Of a DNA stretch of 64,000 nucleotides, positions 42,137-52,617 are shown one piece after another. Every line of letters begins with the position of its first letter. Position 1 is the stretch's first letter. Origin of the DNA: an uncultured Lachnospiraceae bacterium. GTDB taxonomy: Bacteria > Bacillota > Clostridia > Lachnospirales > Lachnospiraceae. The stretch lies in NCBI GenBank assembly GCA_947626505.1, contig CANQSN010000001.1:62001-126000 (forward strand), given 5' to 3'. The position numbers and the translations under genes were made by a program. A model generated the notes under the pieces. That model did not search any database and was not told where the DNA came from. It saw only the letters and a program-made list of their open reading frames with translations.

Positions 42137-43879
42137 ATGAAAATGAAACAATTAATGTTAGGAAATAAAGCATTTGCAAGAGGTCTTTATGAAGCAGGCT
42201 GTATGGTGGCAAGCTCGTATCCGGGAACTCCTAGTACAGAGGTGACGGAGGAAGCGGCAAAGTATGATGAGATATATTGTGAGTGGGCGCCGAATGAAAA
42301 GGTGGCTTTGGAAGTGGCATTTGGCGCAAGCCTTGCAGGAAAACGCAGCTTTTGCGGTATGAAGCATGTAGGGTTAAATGTAGCGGCGGATCCTTTATTT
42401 ACCATTTCTTACTGCGGCGTAAATGCAGGGATGGTTATTTGTGTTGCAGACGATCCCGGAATGCATTCCTCTCAGAATGAGCAGGATTCAAGGCATTATG
42501 CAATAGCGGCTAAAGTGCCTATGTTAGAGCCCTCTGATTCTTCGGAGGTACTTGCATTTGTCAAAAGAGCATATGAAATATCAGAGGAATATGATACTCC
42601 GGTATTTGTGAAAATGTGTACCCGTATTGCCCATTCGCAGAGCATTGTGGAGGAAGGAGAGCGCGCTGTACTAAAGGCAAAGCCTTATGAGAAGAATATT
42701 GCAAAATATGTTATGATGCCGGCATACGCTAAGCAGCGGCATCCGTTTGTAGAGGAACGCACAAGAAAGCTTACGGAATATGCCGAGATTTGTGATTTAA
42801 ATCGGGTTGAAATGGGAGATACTTCTATCGGAATTATTACCTCCAGCACCAGTTACCAATATGCAAGGGAGGTATTTGGTGATAAGGCGTCTGTATTAAA
42901 GCTTGGTATGATTAACCCGCTGCCGGTTAATAAGATTATTGATTTTGCAAAAAAGGTTGATAAGCTTGTTATTATTGAGGAGCTTGATCCAATTATTGAG
43001 AATCATTGTAAAGCTTTAGGGCTGACTGTTACAGGAAAGGATGTTCTTCCTATGGTAGGAGAATTTTCACAGAGCTTAGTGGCAGAAAAGCTTGGAATTG
43101 ATAACAAAGAAAGCTGTAAGGCAATACCGGATTTGCCTAACCGTCCTCCGGTTATGTGCGCCGGTTGTCCTCACAGAGGGATGTTCTACACCCTTGCAAA
43201 AAATAAATGTACCGTACTTGGTGACATTGGATGCTATACGTTAGGGGCAGTGGCTCCGTTAAATGCTATGGAAATGACCGCCTGCATGGGAGCGTCAATA
43301 AGCTCGCTGCATGGCTTTAACAAGGCTTTGGGAGAGGAGAGCGAGGGAAGTACGGTTGCGGTTATTGGAGATTCGACATTTATGCATTCAGGAATGACGG
43401 GACTTGCAAATATCGCTTATAACCAGAGCAATTCTACAGTTATTATTCTTGATAATTCAATTACCGGAATGACCGGACATCAGCAGAATCCGACCACCGG
43501 TTATAATATTAAAGGAGATCCGGCAGGAAAAATAGATTTAGAGGCATTGTGCCATTCTATGGGATTTGAGAGAGTGACAGTGGTAGATCCTTATGATTTG
43601 TCTGCCTGCGACAAGGTGATTAAGGAAGAATTAGCAGCAAAGGAGCCTTCAGTTATTATAAGCAGGCGTCCATGCGTACTGCTGAAGTATGTAAAGGTTA
43701 AGCCGGCTTTAAGGGTGGACTCCGATAAATGCAAGGGATGTAAAGCTTGTATGAAGCTTGGATGTCCTGCTTTATGTTTTAAGGATGGCAAGGCTTATAT
43801 AGATGAAACTTTGTGCGTTGGCTGCGGTGTTTGCCAGCAGTTATGTGCATTTGACGCATTAAAGGAAGGTGGGAATTAA
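42137..43879 (+). CDS. iorA: Indolepyruvate ferredoxin oxidoreductase, alpha subunit
   Basis: MLGNKAFARGLYEAGCMVASSYPGTPSTEV; TPP site GDIGCYTLG; C-terminal 2[4Fe-4S] CKGCKACMKLGCPALCF and CVGCGVCQQLCAFDAL. Confidence 0.95.
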   Translation: MKMKQLMLGNKAFARGLYEAGCMVASSYPGTPSTEVTEEAAKYDEIYCEWAPNEKVALEVAFGASLAGKRSFCGMKHVGLNVAADPLFTISYCGVNAGMVICVADDPGMHSSQNEQDSRHYAIAAKVPMLEPSDSSEVLAFVKRAYEISEEYDTPVFVKMCTRIAHSQSIVEEGERAVLKAKPYEKNIAKYVMMPAYAKQRHPFVEERTRKLTEYAEICDLNRVEMGDTSIGIITSSTSYQYAREVFGDKASVLKLGMINPLPVNKIIDFAKKVDKLVIIEELDPIIENHCKALGLTVTGKDVLPMVGEFSQSLVAEKLGIDNKESCKAIPDLPNRPPVMCAGCPHRGMFYTLAKNKCTVLGDIGCYTLGAVAPLNAMEMTACMGASISSLHGFNKALGEESEGSTVAVIGDSTFMHSGMTGLANIAYNQSNSTVIILDNSITGMTGHQQNPTTGYNIKGDPAGKIDLEALCHSMGFERVTVVDPYDLSACDKVIKEELAAKEPSVIISRRPCVLLKYVKVKPALRVDSDKCKGCKACMKLGCPALCFKDGKAYIDETLCVGCGVCQQLCAFDALKEGGN

Positions 43880-43880
43880 T

Positions 43881-44453
43881 ATGACTACAAATGTAATGAT
43901 TGTTGGAGTAGGGGGACAAGGCTCGCTGCTCGCCAGTAAATTATTGGGACATGTTCTGGTCAGTGAGGGCTATGATGTAAAGGTGTCCGAGGTGCATGGT
44001 ATGAGCCAGCGTGGAGGAAGTGTTGTAACATATGTGCGGTTTGGTGATAATGTGGCGTCTCCCCTAATCGATAAGGGTGAGGCAGATTATATTATTTCTT
44101 TTGAGATTTTAGAAGCAGCCAGATATATGGAATATTTAAAGCCCGGTGGACAGGTTGTTGTAAATGCACAGGAGATTGATCCAATGCCTGTAATTACGGG
44201 AGCTATGGAGTATCCTAAAGACTTGGTATCTAAAATGGAGGAGGCGGGAGCTAAGGTAGACGCTGTAGACGCCCTGATGCTTGCAAATGAGGCGGGTTCT
44301 ATTAAAGCGGCAAATATTGCTCTTATGGGACGGTTTTCCAAATATTTTCAAGAGGCTTCATTAGATGCATGGCAGGATTCATTGGAGGCTTGCGTCCCCC
44401 ATAAATTTTTAGAGCTTAACCGGAAAGCATTTGCTTTGGGAAGAGGAGAATAA
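43881..44453 (+). CDS. iorB: Indolepyruvate ferredoxin oxidoreductase, beta subunit
   Basis: NVMIVGVGGQGSLLASKLLGHVLVSEGYDVKVSEVHGMSQRGGSVVTYVRFG. Confidence 0.95.
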   Translation: MTTNVMIVGVGGQGSLLASKLLGHVLVSEGYDVKVSEVHGMSQRGGSVVTYVRFGDNVASPLIDKGEADYIISFEILEAARYMEYLKPGGQVVVNAQEIDPMPVITGAMEYPKDLVSKMEEAGAKVDAVDALMLANEAGSIKAANIALMGRFSKYFQEASLDAWQDSLEACVPHKFLELNRKAFALGRGE

Positions 44454-44487
44454 TGCATAGTGATTTTTTAAGAAAGAAGGGTAAAGA

Positions 44488-45300
44488 GTGGTAATAGATT
44501 TTCATACTCATTTATTTCCTGATAAGATTGCAGAGAAGACAATTCAGACCTTGGCGGGACAAAGTCATTTGACGCCATTTTCCAATGGGCGGGTTGAAGG
44601 GCTTATAAATGAGATGCAGGAAGGAAATGTATCGCTTTCTGTGGCGCTTCCTGTTGTTACTAAGCCTGAACAGTTTGAATCAATAACAAAGTTTGCAAGG
44701 AGTATCAATGAGCAATATGGAGAAGGTGCAAGAAGGATACTGTCTTTTGGCGGGGTACATCCGGCAAGTTCAAGATATAAAGAAGAGTTAAGAGAGCTTA
44801 AGGAGTTAGGGTTTAAGGGAATTAAGCTGCACCCTGATTATCAAGGCGCTTATTTCCATGATATAGAATATCAGCGTATTGTGGATGAGGCCGGTAATTT
44901 GGGACTTATTATCAGTGTTCATGCCGGAGTTGACGTAGGATTTCCCGAACCGGTACATTGTCCGCCGAAGCAGGCGTTGGAGGTTATAAAAGCGGTGAAG
45001 CCTGAAAAGCTTGTCCTTGCCCATTTGGGCGGCTGGAAACAGTGGGAGCAGGTGTATGAGCTGCTTGCAGGACAGGAGGTTTATTTTGACACTGCTGTAG
45101 CATTTGGGGCGTGCCCTGACAATTTGTTTAAAAAGATCGTACAAAAGCATGGCAATGACAAAATTCTTTTTGCAACCGACAGTCCTTGGACAGGGCAGAA
45201 GGAGAGTATAGAATATCTAAAGAGTATGGGCTTTGATCAGGAAACAGAGGAGAAGATATTCTATAAAAATGCATGTGAACTTTTGAATGGAGGATATTAA
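44488..45300 (+). CDS. Amidohydrolase-family metal-dependent hydrolase
   Basis: VIDFHTHLFPDKIAEKT; FGGVHPASSRYKEELRELKELGFKGIKLHPDYQGAYFHD; LAHLGGWKQWEQV; LFATDSPW; GTG start. Confidence 0.88.
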   Translation: MVIDFHTHLFPDKIAEKTIQTLAGQSHLTPFSNGRVEGLINEMQEGNVSLSVALPVVTKPEQFESITKFARSINEQYGEGARRILSFGGVHPASSRYKEELRELKELGFKGIKLHPDYQGAYFHDIEYQRIVDEAGNLGLIISVHAGVDVGFPEPVHCPPKQALEVIKAVKPEKLVLAHLGGWKQWEQVYELLAGQEVYFDTAVAFGACPDNLFKKIVQKHGNDKILFATDSPWTGQKESIEYLKSMGFDQETEEKIFYKNACELLNGGY

Positions 45301-45301
45301 T

Positions 45302-45541
45302 ATGTTTAATCCGGGAATGATATTTGAAATACAGAGAAAATGGCAGCGCTTTACGGAGAACCATCCAAAGTTTCCGTTGTTTTTGAGAGCTGTAGGCAAT
45401 ACGAAGATGGAGTCGGGAACAATTATTGAGATTAGCATTACCACATCTGAAGGGCAGAATATAAGCTCTAATGTCAAGCTGAATCAGGAGGACGTCGATA
45501 TGATACATGAGTTGGGAGAAATGATGAGGAACGCAAGATAG
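45302..45541 (+). CDS. Small conserved hypothetical protein
   Basis: 79-aa ORF MFNPGMIFEIQRKWQRFTENHPKFPLFLRAVGNTKMESGTIIEI immediately after amidohydrolase. Confidence 0.7.
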   Translation: MFNPGMIFEIQRKWQRFTENHPKFPLFLRAVGNTKMESGTIIEISITTSEGQNISSNVKLNQEDVDMIHELGEMMRNAR

Positions 45542-45643
45542 CAATTATGCGTATAGGTATTGTGAGTATGCTATTTATGAAGAAATAATTAAATTCCAAT
45601 ATGATAAAAGATAAAGTATTATTCAACATAAGAACAAAGGTTA

Positions 45644-45679
45644 AAAAGACGTATGGGTTGTTCTCCATACGTCTTTTAA
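45644..45679. terminator. Terminator (likely bidirectional)
   Basis: AAAAGACGTATGGgttgttctCCATACGTCTTTT. Confidence 0.88.
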
Positions 45680-45688
45680 TTATTTTTC

Positions 45689-47230
45689 TTATTCTTCTCC
45701 AAGAGAAGTTTTCTTTTTTACAGTAGCAGTCTGCTCATAGCAGGAGAATGCATCTTCAACAAGCTTCTTCTCAGGTTTCTTAGTAAACAGGCTTACTAAC
45801 GGTACAATGACGAAGCCTGCCAGCATTGCAAGCGCGCCGCTGTTGATGGGTGATTGCAGCAGTAATGGGAAGCTTGGTCTAAAGAATATATTTGCAATCA
45901 TGAGTATTGAGCCAAATGCAAAGCAGGCGAAGCAGCCGGCTTTTGTGGTTTTCCTCCAGTACAGCCCGTAAAGGAATGGTGCAAGGAAGGAGCCCGCTAA
46001 TGCACCCCATGAAATACCCATTAGCTGTGCGATAAATGTGACGTTTGATTTGTACTGTATAATTGCCAGTACAACAGAAATTGCAATAAATACTACAATC
46101 AAAGCGCGAATCACAAGCACTTGTTTTTTGTCCGTCATGTTCTTTATAAAGTTGTCCTTTAAGAAATCAATGGTCATAGTGGAGCTTGATGCAATAACAA
46201 GCGAGGATAAGGTGGACATTGAAGCGCTTAATACCAGAATTACAACAAGCCCGATTAAAAATGGGGACAGTGAGGAAAGCATGGTAGGAATAACGCTGTC
46301 AAAGCCATTTGCCTCAATATCAATGGAGTCTGAATAAAGGCGTCCAAAACCGCCAAGGAAATAGCAGCCGCCTGAAACAATAACTGCAAACAGGGTGGAG
46401 ATTATAGTTCCTTTTTTAATGTCATGTTCACTTTTAATGGCGTAGAATTTTTGCGCCATCTGAGGTAATCCCCATGTGCCAAGCGAGGTTAAAATAACAA
46501 CTCCTAAAAGATTTATAGGATCAGGTCCAAAGAAAGAAGCAAAAATACCGGGCGTAGTTGAAGCGGTTTCATCAGATATTCTTGCCAGACCGTCAATAGC
46601 ATTTAGAAAACCTCCATTGTTATTTATCACAGCCAATATAACTACTACAATACCGACAAGCATAATCATTCCCTGTATAAAATCGTTAATGGCGGTAGCC
46701 ATGTATCCTCCGGCAATAACATAGATACCGGTTAAAATTGCCATGATAATGATGCAATATGTATAATCAATATTAAACGCCATTCCAAATAAACGACTTA
46801 AACCATTATAAAGCGAAGCGGTATAAGGAATTAAAAAAATGAATACGATTATAGAGGCAGTGATTTTTAATGCTTTGCTGTCAAAACGCTTTCCGAAAAA
46901 TTCCGGCATAGTGGCGCTGTTTAGATGCTGTGTCATAATTCGGGTTCTGCGTCCAAGAACTACCCATGCAAGCAGTGAGCCGATTACAGCATTTCCAATA
47001 CCAATCCATGTTGAGGCAATACCATATTTCCATCCAAACTGTCCTGCATAGCCCACAAAGATAACCGCAGAGAAATATGAAGTACCATAGGCAAATGCAG
47101 TGAGCCAAGGTCCCACAGAACGCCCTCCCAGTACAAAACCGTTTACATCTGTGGCATGTTTCCGGCAGTACAGACCTATACCAATCATAACGCCGAAAAA
47201 TACCAGTAACATAAGAATCTTCAAAACCAT
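45689..47230 (-). CDS. Sodium:solute symporter (SSS) family transporter
   Basis: GFVLGGRSVGPWLTAFAYGTSYFSAVIFVGYAGQFGWKYG; 12-13 TM segments; ATG at 47230 after AAGGAG. Confidence 0.92.
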   Translation of the reverse strand: MVLKILMLLVFFGVMIGIGLYCRKHATDVNGFVLGGRSVGPWLTAFAYGTSYFSAVIFVGYAGQFGWKYGIASTWIGIGNAVIGSLLAWVVLGRRTRIMTQHLNSATMPEFFGKRFDSKALKITASIIVFIFLIPYTASLYNGLSRLFGMAFNIDYTYCIIIMAILTGIYVIAGGYMATAINDFIQGMIMLVGIVVVILAVINNNGGFLNAIDGLARISDETASTTPGIFASFFGPDPINLLGVVILTSLGTWGLPQMAQKFYAIKSEHDIKKGTIISTLFAVIVSGGCYFLGGFGRLYSDSIDIEANGFDSVIPTMLSSLSPFLIGLVVILVLSASMSTLSSLVIASSSTMTIDFLKDNFIKNMTDKKQVLVIRALIVVFIAISVVLAIIQYKSNVTFIAQLMGISWGALAGSFLAPFLYGLYWRKTTKAGCFACFAFGSILMIANIFFRPSFPLLLQSPINSGALAMLAGFVIVPLVSLFTKKPEKKLVEDAFSCYEQTATVKKKTSLGEE

Positions 47231-47504
47231 AGTGAAGTTCTCCTTTCTACGACAATATATTTTAGAATCAAACTTGCAGTATTGTATCATAGTTATTATA
47301 AATGTGCAACTGCTTTAAAGTGCAAAAGTAAAGCTGGATAAAGCAGGATTAATTTCCAATAATAAGTCAATAAATATAGGCAGGTAAAGCATTGTTACGG
47401 ATAAAAAAATGTGTTATAATTAGTATAGTATTTTAATATATATGCAATAATTTTAAAGCATATTTAAGCAAGCGTGTTTTTAAAATTTTAAGGAGGAATG
47501 CTAT

Positions 47505-50500
47505 GTGAAAAAAAGAGTTTTGGCTATTATAATGACGTTACTTTTAGTACTGACAAGTCTGCCGATTACTTTTATTACGCCAAAAGCAGCAGATACCGCA
47601 AATAGCATTATATTGGGCGACGCTGCATGGATTGAGAAAAATGTTTCTTATCATTTTCCAAGTGCAGCGGCAAGCTTTGGAGAGGGACAAAAGATTTTTT
47701 GTATTTCCGTTAGCAATAATGGTTATTTTACCATTCCATCGCCAACGACGTTAGGAAGCGGTTCTGATATTAAAGTATCGGGGCTTACTTTTGGTGAAAC
47801 CGGAGACAAGAAATATATAAGCGGAAATGCTATTACGGAGAATAATACGAAGCTGTGTTCGCTTACAGTTATAAGCAAGTCTTCGGATATCGCACAGATT
47901 GAAGAATTTTTAAAGAATATGAAGTATTACCGTAATGGAGTTTCTGATACGTCAAAGCAGAAGGTTACGGTAATCAGTAATTCTGTTCAACTGCCGGACG
48001 ATATGACGGTTATTGCAGTGGATGGCAGTATTCATTATTACAAATATGTGCCATGGGATTATACACAATCAATTGATGAAAACCGCACATGGTATAGCGC
48101 CTATAAAAATGCAAAATCAGATGAACATAAGTTTAATGGACTGAAAGGATATCTGGCAACAATAACAAGCGATATGGAACAGATTTACATTTGCAACAGT
48201 CTTGGACTAAAAGAGCGTGGCGCGTGGGTTGGAGGCGCAAGAACTAAGACCGATAATATTCCTTTTGATGCAGACGAGATGACAACGCTTAATCCGGGTA
48301 AACGTATTGCCGGCGATATGGCGGATACATGGTACTGGATGTGCGGTCCGGAGGCGGGCAAGAGCTATTATAAGATAAAGGAACCCGGTTATTATTATCA
48401 GGGAAATGGAAGCTCGGATGGCTGTGACCAGAGCTATAACTATTGGTATGAAAATGAGCCTAATAACACAGATAAGAGTGCCGAGGATGAGTTTTCTCAG
48501 GAATATTGTATGGAGTACGGCTATGATGAAAAGGGTGAATGGAATGATTTGTGGCCGAAAGATGGAACAAATGTAAGTACCAAATGGAAATTAGACGGCT
48601 ATTTAATCGAGTACAGTCCATATACAAATACAAAGGTTTCACCTAATGAAGTATATAAGGAGAGTGATGAGTCTTCGTTAGATACAAAGATTATTCCGGA
48701 AGCGTTGGAGGAGAATCCAAGAATTTATGGGAATGATTTTATTGTTACAAAGGATGAGGCAGAAGGCTCAAGCGAGGAGGATATAAAGGATTGGGCGGGA
48801 GTAACAGGCACCGATCCTGATGGAAATAACGTTGCCAAAGAAAATATTACAAGCGATACTGATACATTGAAGGATGTTACTGATAATAAGGAAATAACAT
48901 TTAAAAATGAAAAAGGAACGGATACTACGACTAAAGTCACTGCTTATGTTGTAGATAAGAAGACAAAGGGAGACGATGAAAAAGCAGGTATTACCATTGG
49001 CGCTAATGATTTTTATATTAGCAGCGAGCAGGAGAAAAACCGTAAAGATGCAGATGTTCAAAAGCAGTTTAAGGAGCTTGCGGGCGTTGTTGCAACCGAT
49101 TCTTCTAAGTCAGGCGGCGCGATTTTATGGGATTCTGATGAGATAAGCGTAATAGAGGTAAAGGAAACGGATACGCCGCATGTGTACGACGTTACATTTT
49201 CCTATGAAGGTGTGAAAGTAACAGTAAAAGCTACTGCAAAGTATGAAAGCGTTACCGGTAATAATTTTATTGTACCGGCGGGCGGTTCTACTTTGACTGA
49301 CGACAGCTTTAAGGAGAAAGCGGATATTGATGCAAAGAACTCTCTTGGAGATGAAGTTAAGGCTTCAGTTAATTCTTCTGATTTGGAAAAGGTAAACGAC
49401 GCAATTACAAATAAGAAAAAGGGAGAGTATCCTGTTGAGGTCAGCACTCCTGACGGTACTAGCACAACAGTAACTGTGACAGTTATGGATGAGAGCATAC
49501 CGGATGCTGACAATAAAGAAACTATTTCAGCCAATAATTACGAGATTGGTATTGAGGATTATGATATTGTGACAGGGGCAGATAAGCTTGCAAATAACAT
49601 TAAGCTTGCCAATGCAATTGCATATATGACAGATACCAAGGAGCCTGTGGACATTGTCGACGTCGATACAAGTAAAATAAAGAACGAGCCCGGCACGTAT
49701 GACGTTACTTTTAAGACTGCCAAGGGAAGCTCTGTAACAGTTAAGCTTACCATAAATAGTGATTGGAAAACTGTGGGCGACGTGGATAAAGCGTCAGAGG
49801 CGAACAAACAGGCAAATACCACAAGTAATCCCACTGCGGTAAAAAATGTACCAAACGATACCAATGGGCCTGAGCAGGTATTTGAGAAGACTAATCCAAA
49901 GGACATTTCCGAGAAGCTTGACAGCGGCAAGGAAGTAGATAAAGTATTAATTGACGACAAGGATTTGCCTTCGGGAAGTTACAATATCAACGAAGACTCC
50001 ATTACTATAAAGTCTTCTGCATTTTCAGGTTTTAAGGCTGATACCGTCCATCCTGTACAAATAGTATTTAAGGATGGAAGCAAGCACAGCTTTAATGTAA
50101 GGATTATTGAGTATGATGAAAAGACGGTTATCAAGAAGGTGCCGATATTAAAGCTTAACAAGAAGCTTGGTATTAAGCAGAAATTTACTTTGAATATTGT
50201 AGGTATCAACAAGACTGCAAAGAAGATTTATAAGTCCAGCAATAAGAAGATTGCAACTATTAACAGCAAAGGCGTAATAACCGGTAAGAAGAAGGGCAAA
50301 TGCAAGATTACCGCTTATATTATCCAAAACGGTTCATATTATAAGGTTAAGGTTAATCTTACAGTTAAGAAAAATATTAAGAACTATAACCTGAAGCCTG
50401 CTGCGTTAAGCAAGAAAATGAAGGGCGGACAACTACCTGAATTTAATGTTTATAAGCGCGTGTTTAAGGGTAAGAAAACTAAGCTTAAGTTTACCAATGT

Positions 50501-50708
50501 TGAAAAGAAGGCTAAGATAAGCTACACATCAAAGAACAAGAAGATTGCCAAAGTTACAAAGAAGGGTGTAATAACCGGTAAAAAGAAAGGAGTTACAGTT
50601 GTTACAGCTAAGATTACACAAAATGGCAAGACCTATGTGACAAGGGTGTTTGTTCGTGTTGATGATAACACAACGCTAAAGAATATCAAAAAATATTTAA
50701 AATTCTAA
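47505..50708 (+). CDS. Giant secreted protein: C-type-lectin-like domain, Ig-like repeats and Lys-rich BIG2-like C-term
   Basis: Signal peptide; CTLD-like GLKGYLATITSDMEQIYICNSLG...AWVGGARTK...YNYWYENEPNN...EYCMEYGYDEKGEWNDLWP; C-term KKIATINSKGVITGKKKGKCKITAY and KKIAKVTKKGVITGKKKGVTVVTAKI. Confidence 0.88.
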   Translation: MKKRVLAIIMTLLLVLTSLPITFITPKAADTANSIILGDAAWIEKNVSYHFPSAAASFGEGQKIFCISVSNNGYFTIPSPTTLGSGSDIKVSGLTFGETGDKKYISGNAITENNTKLCSLTVISKSSDIAQIEEFLKNMKYYRNGVSDTSKQKVTVISNSVQLPDDMTVIAVDGSIHYYKYVPWDYTQSIDENRTWYSAYKNAKSDEHKFNGLKGYLATITSDMEQIYICNSLGLKERGAWVGGARTKTDNIPFDADEMTTLNPGKRIAGDMADTWYWMCGPEAGKSYYKIKEPGYYYQGNGSSDGCDQSYNYWYENEPNNTDKSAEDEFSQEYCMEYGYDEKGEWNDLWPKDGTNVSTKWKLDGYLIEYSPYTNTKVSPNEVYKESDESSLDTKIIPEALEENPRIYGNDFIVTKDEAEGSSEEDIKDWAGVTGTDPDGNNVAKENITSDTDTLKDVTDNKEITFKNEKGTDTTTKVTAYVVDKKTKGDDEKAGITIGANDFYISSEQEKNRKDADVQKQFKELAGVVATDSSKSGGAILWDSDEISVIEVKETDTPHVYDVTFSYEGVKVTVKATAKYESVTGNNFIVPAGGSTLTDDSFKEKADIDAKNSLGDEVKASVNSSDLEKVNDAITNKKKGEYPVEVSTPDGTSTTVTVTVMDESIPDADNKETISANNYEIGIEDYDIVTGADKLANNIKLANAIAYMTDTKEPVDIVDVDTSKIKNEPGTYDVTFKTAKGSSVTVKLTINSDWKTVGDVDKASEANKQANTTSNPTAVKNVPNDTNGPEQVFEKTNPKDISEKLDSGKEVDKVLIDDKDLPSGSYNINEDSITIKSSAFSGFKADTVHPVQIVFKDGSKHSFNVRIIEYDEKTVIKKVPILKLNKKLGIKQKFTLNIVGINKTAKKIYKSSNKKIATINSKGVITGKKKGKCKITAYIIQNGSYYKVKVNLTVKKNIKNYNLKPAALSKKMKGGQLPEFNVYKRVFKGKKTKLKFTNVEKKAKISYTSKNKKIAKVTKKGVITGKKKGVTVVTAKITQNGKTYVTRVFVRVDDNTTLKNIKKYLKF

Positions 50709-50744
50709 CTAAAAGTTAAAATGATACAGAGAATTAACAATATC

Positions 50745-50778
50745 AAAAAGCCGGAGCTAATGAAGGTTCCGGCTTTTT
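50745..50778 (+). terminator. Rho-independent terminator
   Basis: AAAAAGCCGGAgctaatgaaggtTCCGGCTTTTTT. Confidence 0.92.
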
Positions 50779-50931
50779 TACTGAAAAAATTTATCAGGTA
50801 ATTTATCAATATAATATTTGGTAAAAGTGTTTAAGAATTTAAAAAAAATATTTATTTTATATAAAACTTGCACAATGAAGGAATAGAATGTATAATGATG
50901 TATGTAAAGCTTATGAAAAAGGAGAAAAATC

Positions 50932-51579
50932 ATGAAAAGATATAACACTGTAATTTTTGATTTGGACGGTACGTTGCTTGATACATTGGAGGATTTGACG
51001 GACGCAGTTAATTTTGCCTTGGAAAAGCATGGATTTACCACCCATTCCATTGATGAAGTGAAAAGTTTCGTGGGAAATGGCGTAAAGCGTCTGATGGAGC
51101 TTGCTATTCCAGGAGGATTGGAAAGCTTGGCTTTTGAGGAAACTTTTGAGGATTTTAAAGAATATTATTTAGAGCATTGCCATGAGAAGACAAAGCCTTA
51201 CGCCGATATAATAGAGTTACTTAAGCAATTAAAAGAAGATGGAATAAAGACAGCAATTGTTTCCAATAAGATGGATTCAGCAGTTAAGGAGCTCAGGGAT
51301 TTTTATTTTGACGGACTAATTGAAGTTGCTATAGGAGAAAGCGAACATGTACGTAAAAAGCCTGCGCCGGATACTTTGTTAGAGGCGGTAAAGCAGTTAG
51401 GCGCTGAGGTTAAGGACTGCATATATGTCGGAGATTCCGAAGTTGATATTGTTACTGCAAAAAATGCAGATATGACCTGTATTTCCTGTCTATGGGGATT
51501 TAGGGATGAAAGATGTTTAAAAGAGAATGGCGCTACATATATTATTGATGAACCATTAAATGTTATAAAGTTATTATAA
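50932..51579 (+). CDS. gph: HAD-family hydrolase, phosphoglycolate phosphatase-like
   Basis: VIFDLDGTLLDTLEDLTDAVNFAL; SFVGNGVKRLMELA; IVSNKMDSAVKEL; YVGDSEVDIVTAKNAD. Confidence 0.92.
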   Translation: MKRYNTVIFDLDGTLLDTLEDLTDAVNFALEKHGFTTHSIDEVKSFVGNGVKRLMELAIPGGLESLAFEETFEDFKEYYLEHCHEKTKPYADIIELLKQLKEDGIKTAIVSNKMDSAVKELRDFYFDGLIEVAIGESEHVRKKPAPDTLLEAVKQLGAEVKDCIYVGDSEVDIVTAKNADMTCISCLWGFRDERCLKENGATYIIDEPLNVIKLL

Positions 51580-51594
51580 GTTACAGAAGGTTGG

Positions 51595-52293
51595 ATGTCT
51601 ATGGAGGATTATGGATTAAGCAAGGTACCCGGTTGGGAGCAGGAGCGTGCGTTAAGTTTTTCTACTAATGGGATGGAAGGCGTATGGGAAAATATCGGAT
51701 ACTATTTGACTCATACGCTGGAACGCAGGACAGCGATTGAGAATGCATTTTCACAGAAAAACTATGATGAATATGTTGTATATATTCATGGAACAAAGGG
51801 AACGTTAGCATTAATTGGTTTTACCGGTTTATCTACGCTTGCCGCCGGACTTGAACAGGGTGGAAAGAACAGGGAATTTAAATACATTAAGGATAGTCAC
51901 AATGACTTTGTTTCTAAGGTTGATGACATGAATGTAAGGCTAAGGGAGTGTTATGAACGCTATATTGAGGCTGAGAAAAAGCCCATCAAGGTTTCATGGA
52001 CGCCCGGAAGTACCTGTTCGGTGGAGGCAAATGCATTGATACAGATATTGGAGAAATTAAAAAACACCTGTGTGGAGAGGGATACAGTCTCTATGTATAA
52101 GTTTTTGGAGGAGTGTTTTAATTTTCTGTTTGAAGACGGATACTGTGAATATAAAGACAGCGGTAAAGAAAATATTATAATAGATATGGCGGAATGGCAT
52201 AAGAAGCTTAAGGCGGCGCAGCAGTTTGCTGAGGATTTTGAGTATCAGAGCGTAAAGGAAATAGCAATGGAATTGCTTGATTATGTAAAATAA
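51595..52293 (+). CDS. Standalone HPt (histidine phosphotransfer)-like protein
   Basis: YDEYVVYIHGTKGTLALIGFTGLSTLAAGLEQGGKNREFKYIKDSHNDFVSKVDDM matches H-x-x-K-x-x...IG...L...A..LE HPt pattern with His retained. Confidence 0.75.
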   Translation: MSMEDYGLSKVPGWEQERALSFSTNGMEGVWENIGYYLTHTLERRTAIENAFSQKNYDEYVVYIHGTKGTLALIGFTGLSTLAAGLEQGGKNREFKYIKDSHNDFVSKVDDMNVRLRECYERYIEAEKKPIKVSWTPGSTCSVEANALIQILEKLKNTCVERDTVSMYKFLEECFNFLFEDGYCEYKDSGKENIIIDMAEWHKKLKAAQQFAEDFEYQSVKEIAMELLDYVK

Positions 52294-52392
52294 TGTATAT
52301 ATGTCTGCAAAATGTCTAAGAAAAGCATTTTCATTTTGCTCTTGTTATGGTATAATTAAAACATCTGTGGTAACGGGGAGGCTGAATCTTCT

Positions 52393-52617
52393 ATGGAAGA
52401 AAAGGAAACAAAAGCAGATGATGGGAAGATACGCAGAAAACCGAATTTAACTAAGCTGCTTATGCTTTTCATGATTCTATGTATTTTGTGTTCTTTAATC
52501 TGCAATATTATGCTTTATCGGAGAATTATTGCATTGAAGGAACAGATTAAGAGGCTTAATATTACAAGGGTTACGACGGAACAACTTATACAGGAGGTAG
52601 GATATGAGTTTATTTAA
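52393..52617 (+). CDS. Small single-TM hypothetical protein
   Basis: TM segment LTKLLMLFMILCILCSLICNIMLY, short coiled-coil C-term; overlaps next gene. Confidence 0.7.
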   Translation: MEEKETKADDGKIRRKPNLTKLLMLFMILCILCSLICNIMLYRRIIALKEQIKRLNITRVTTEQLIQEVGYEFI

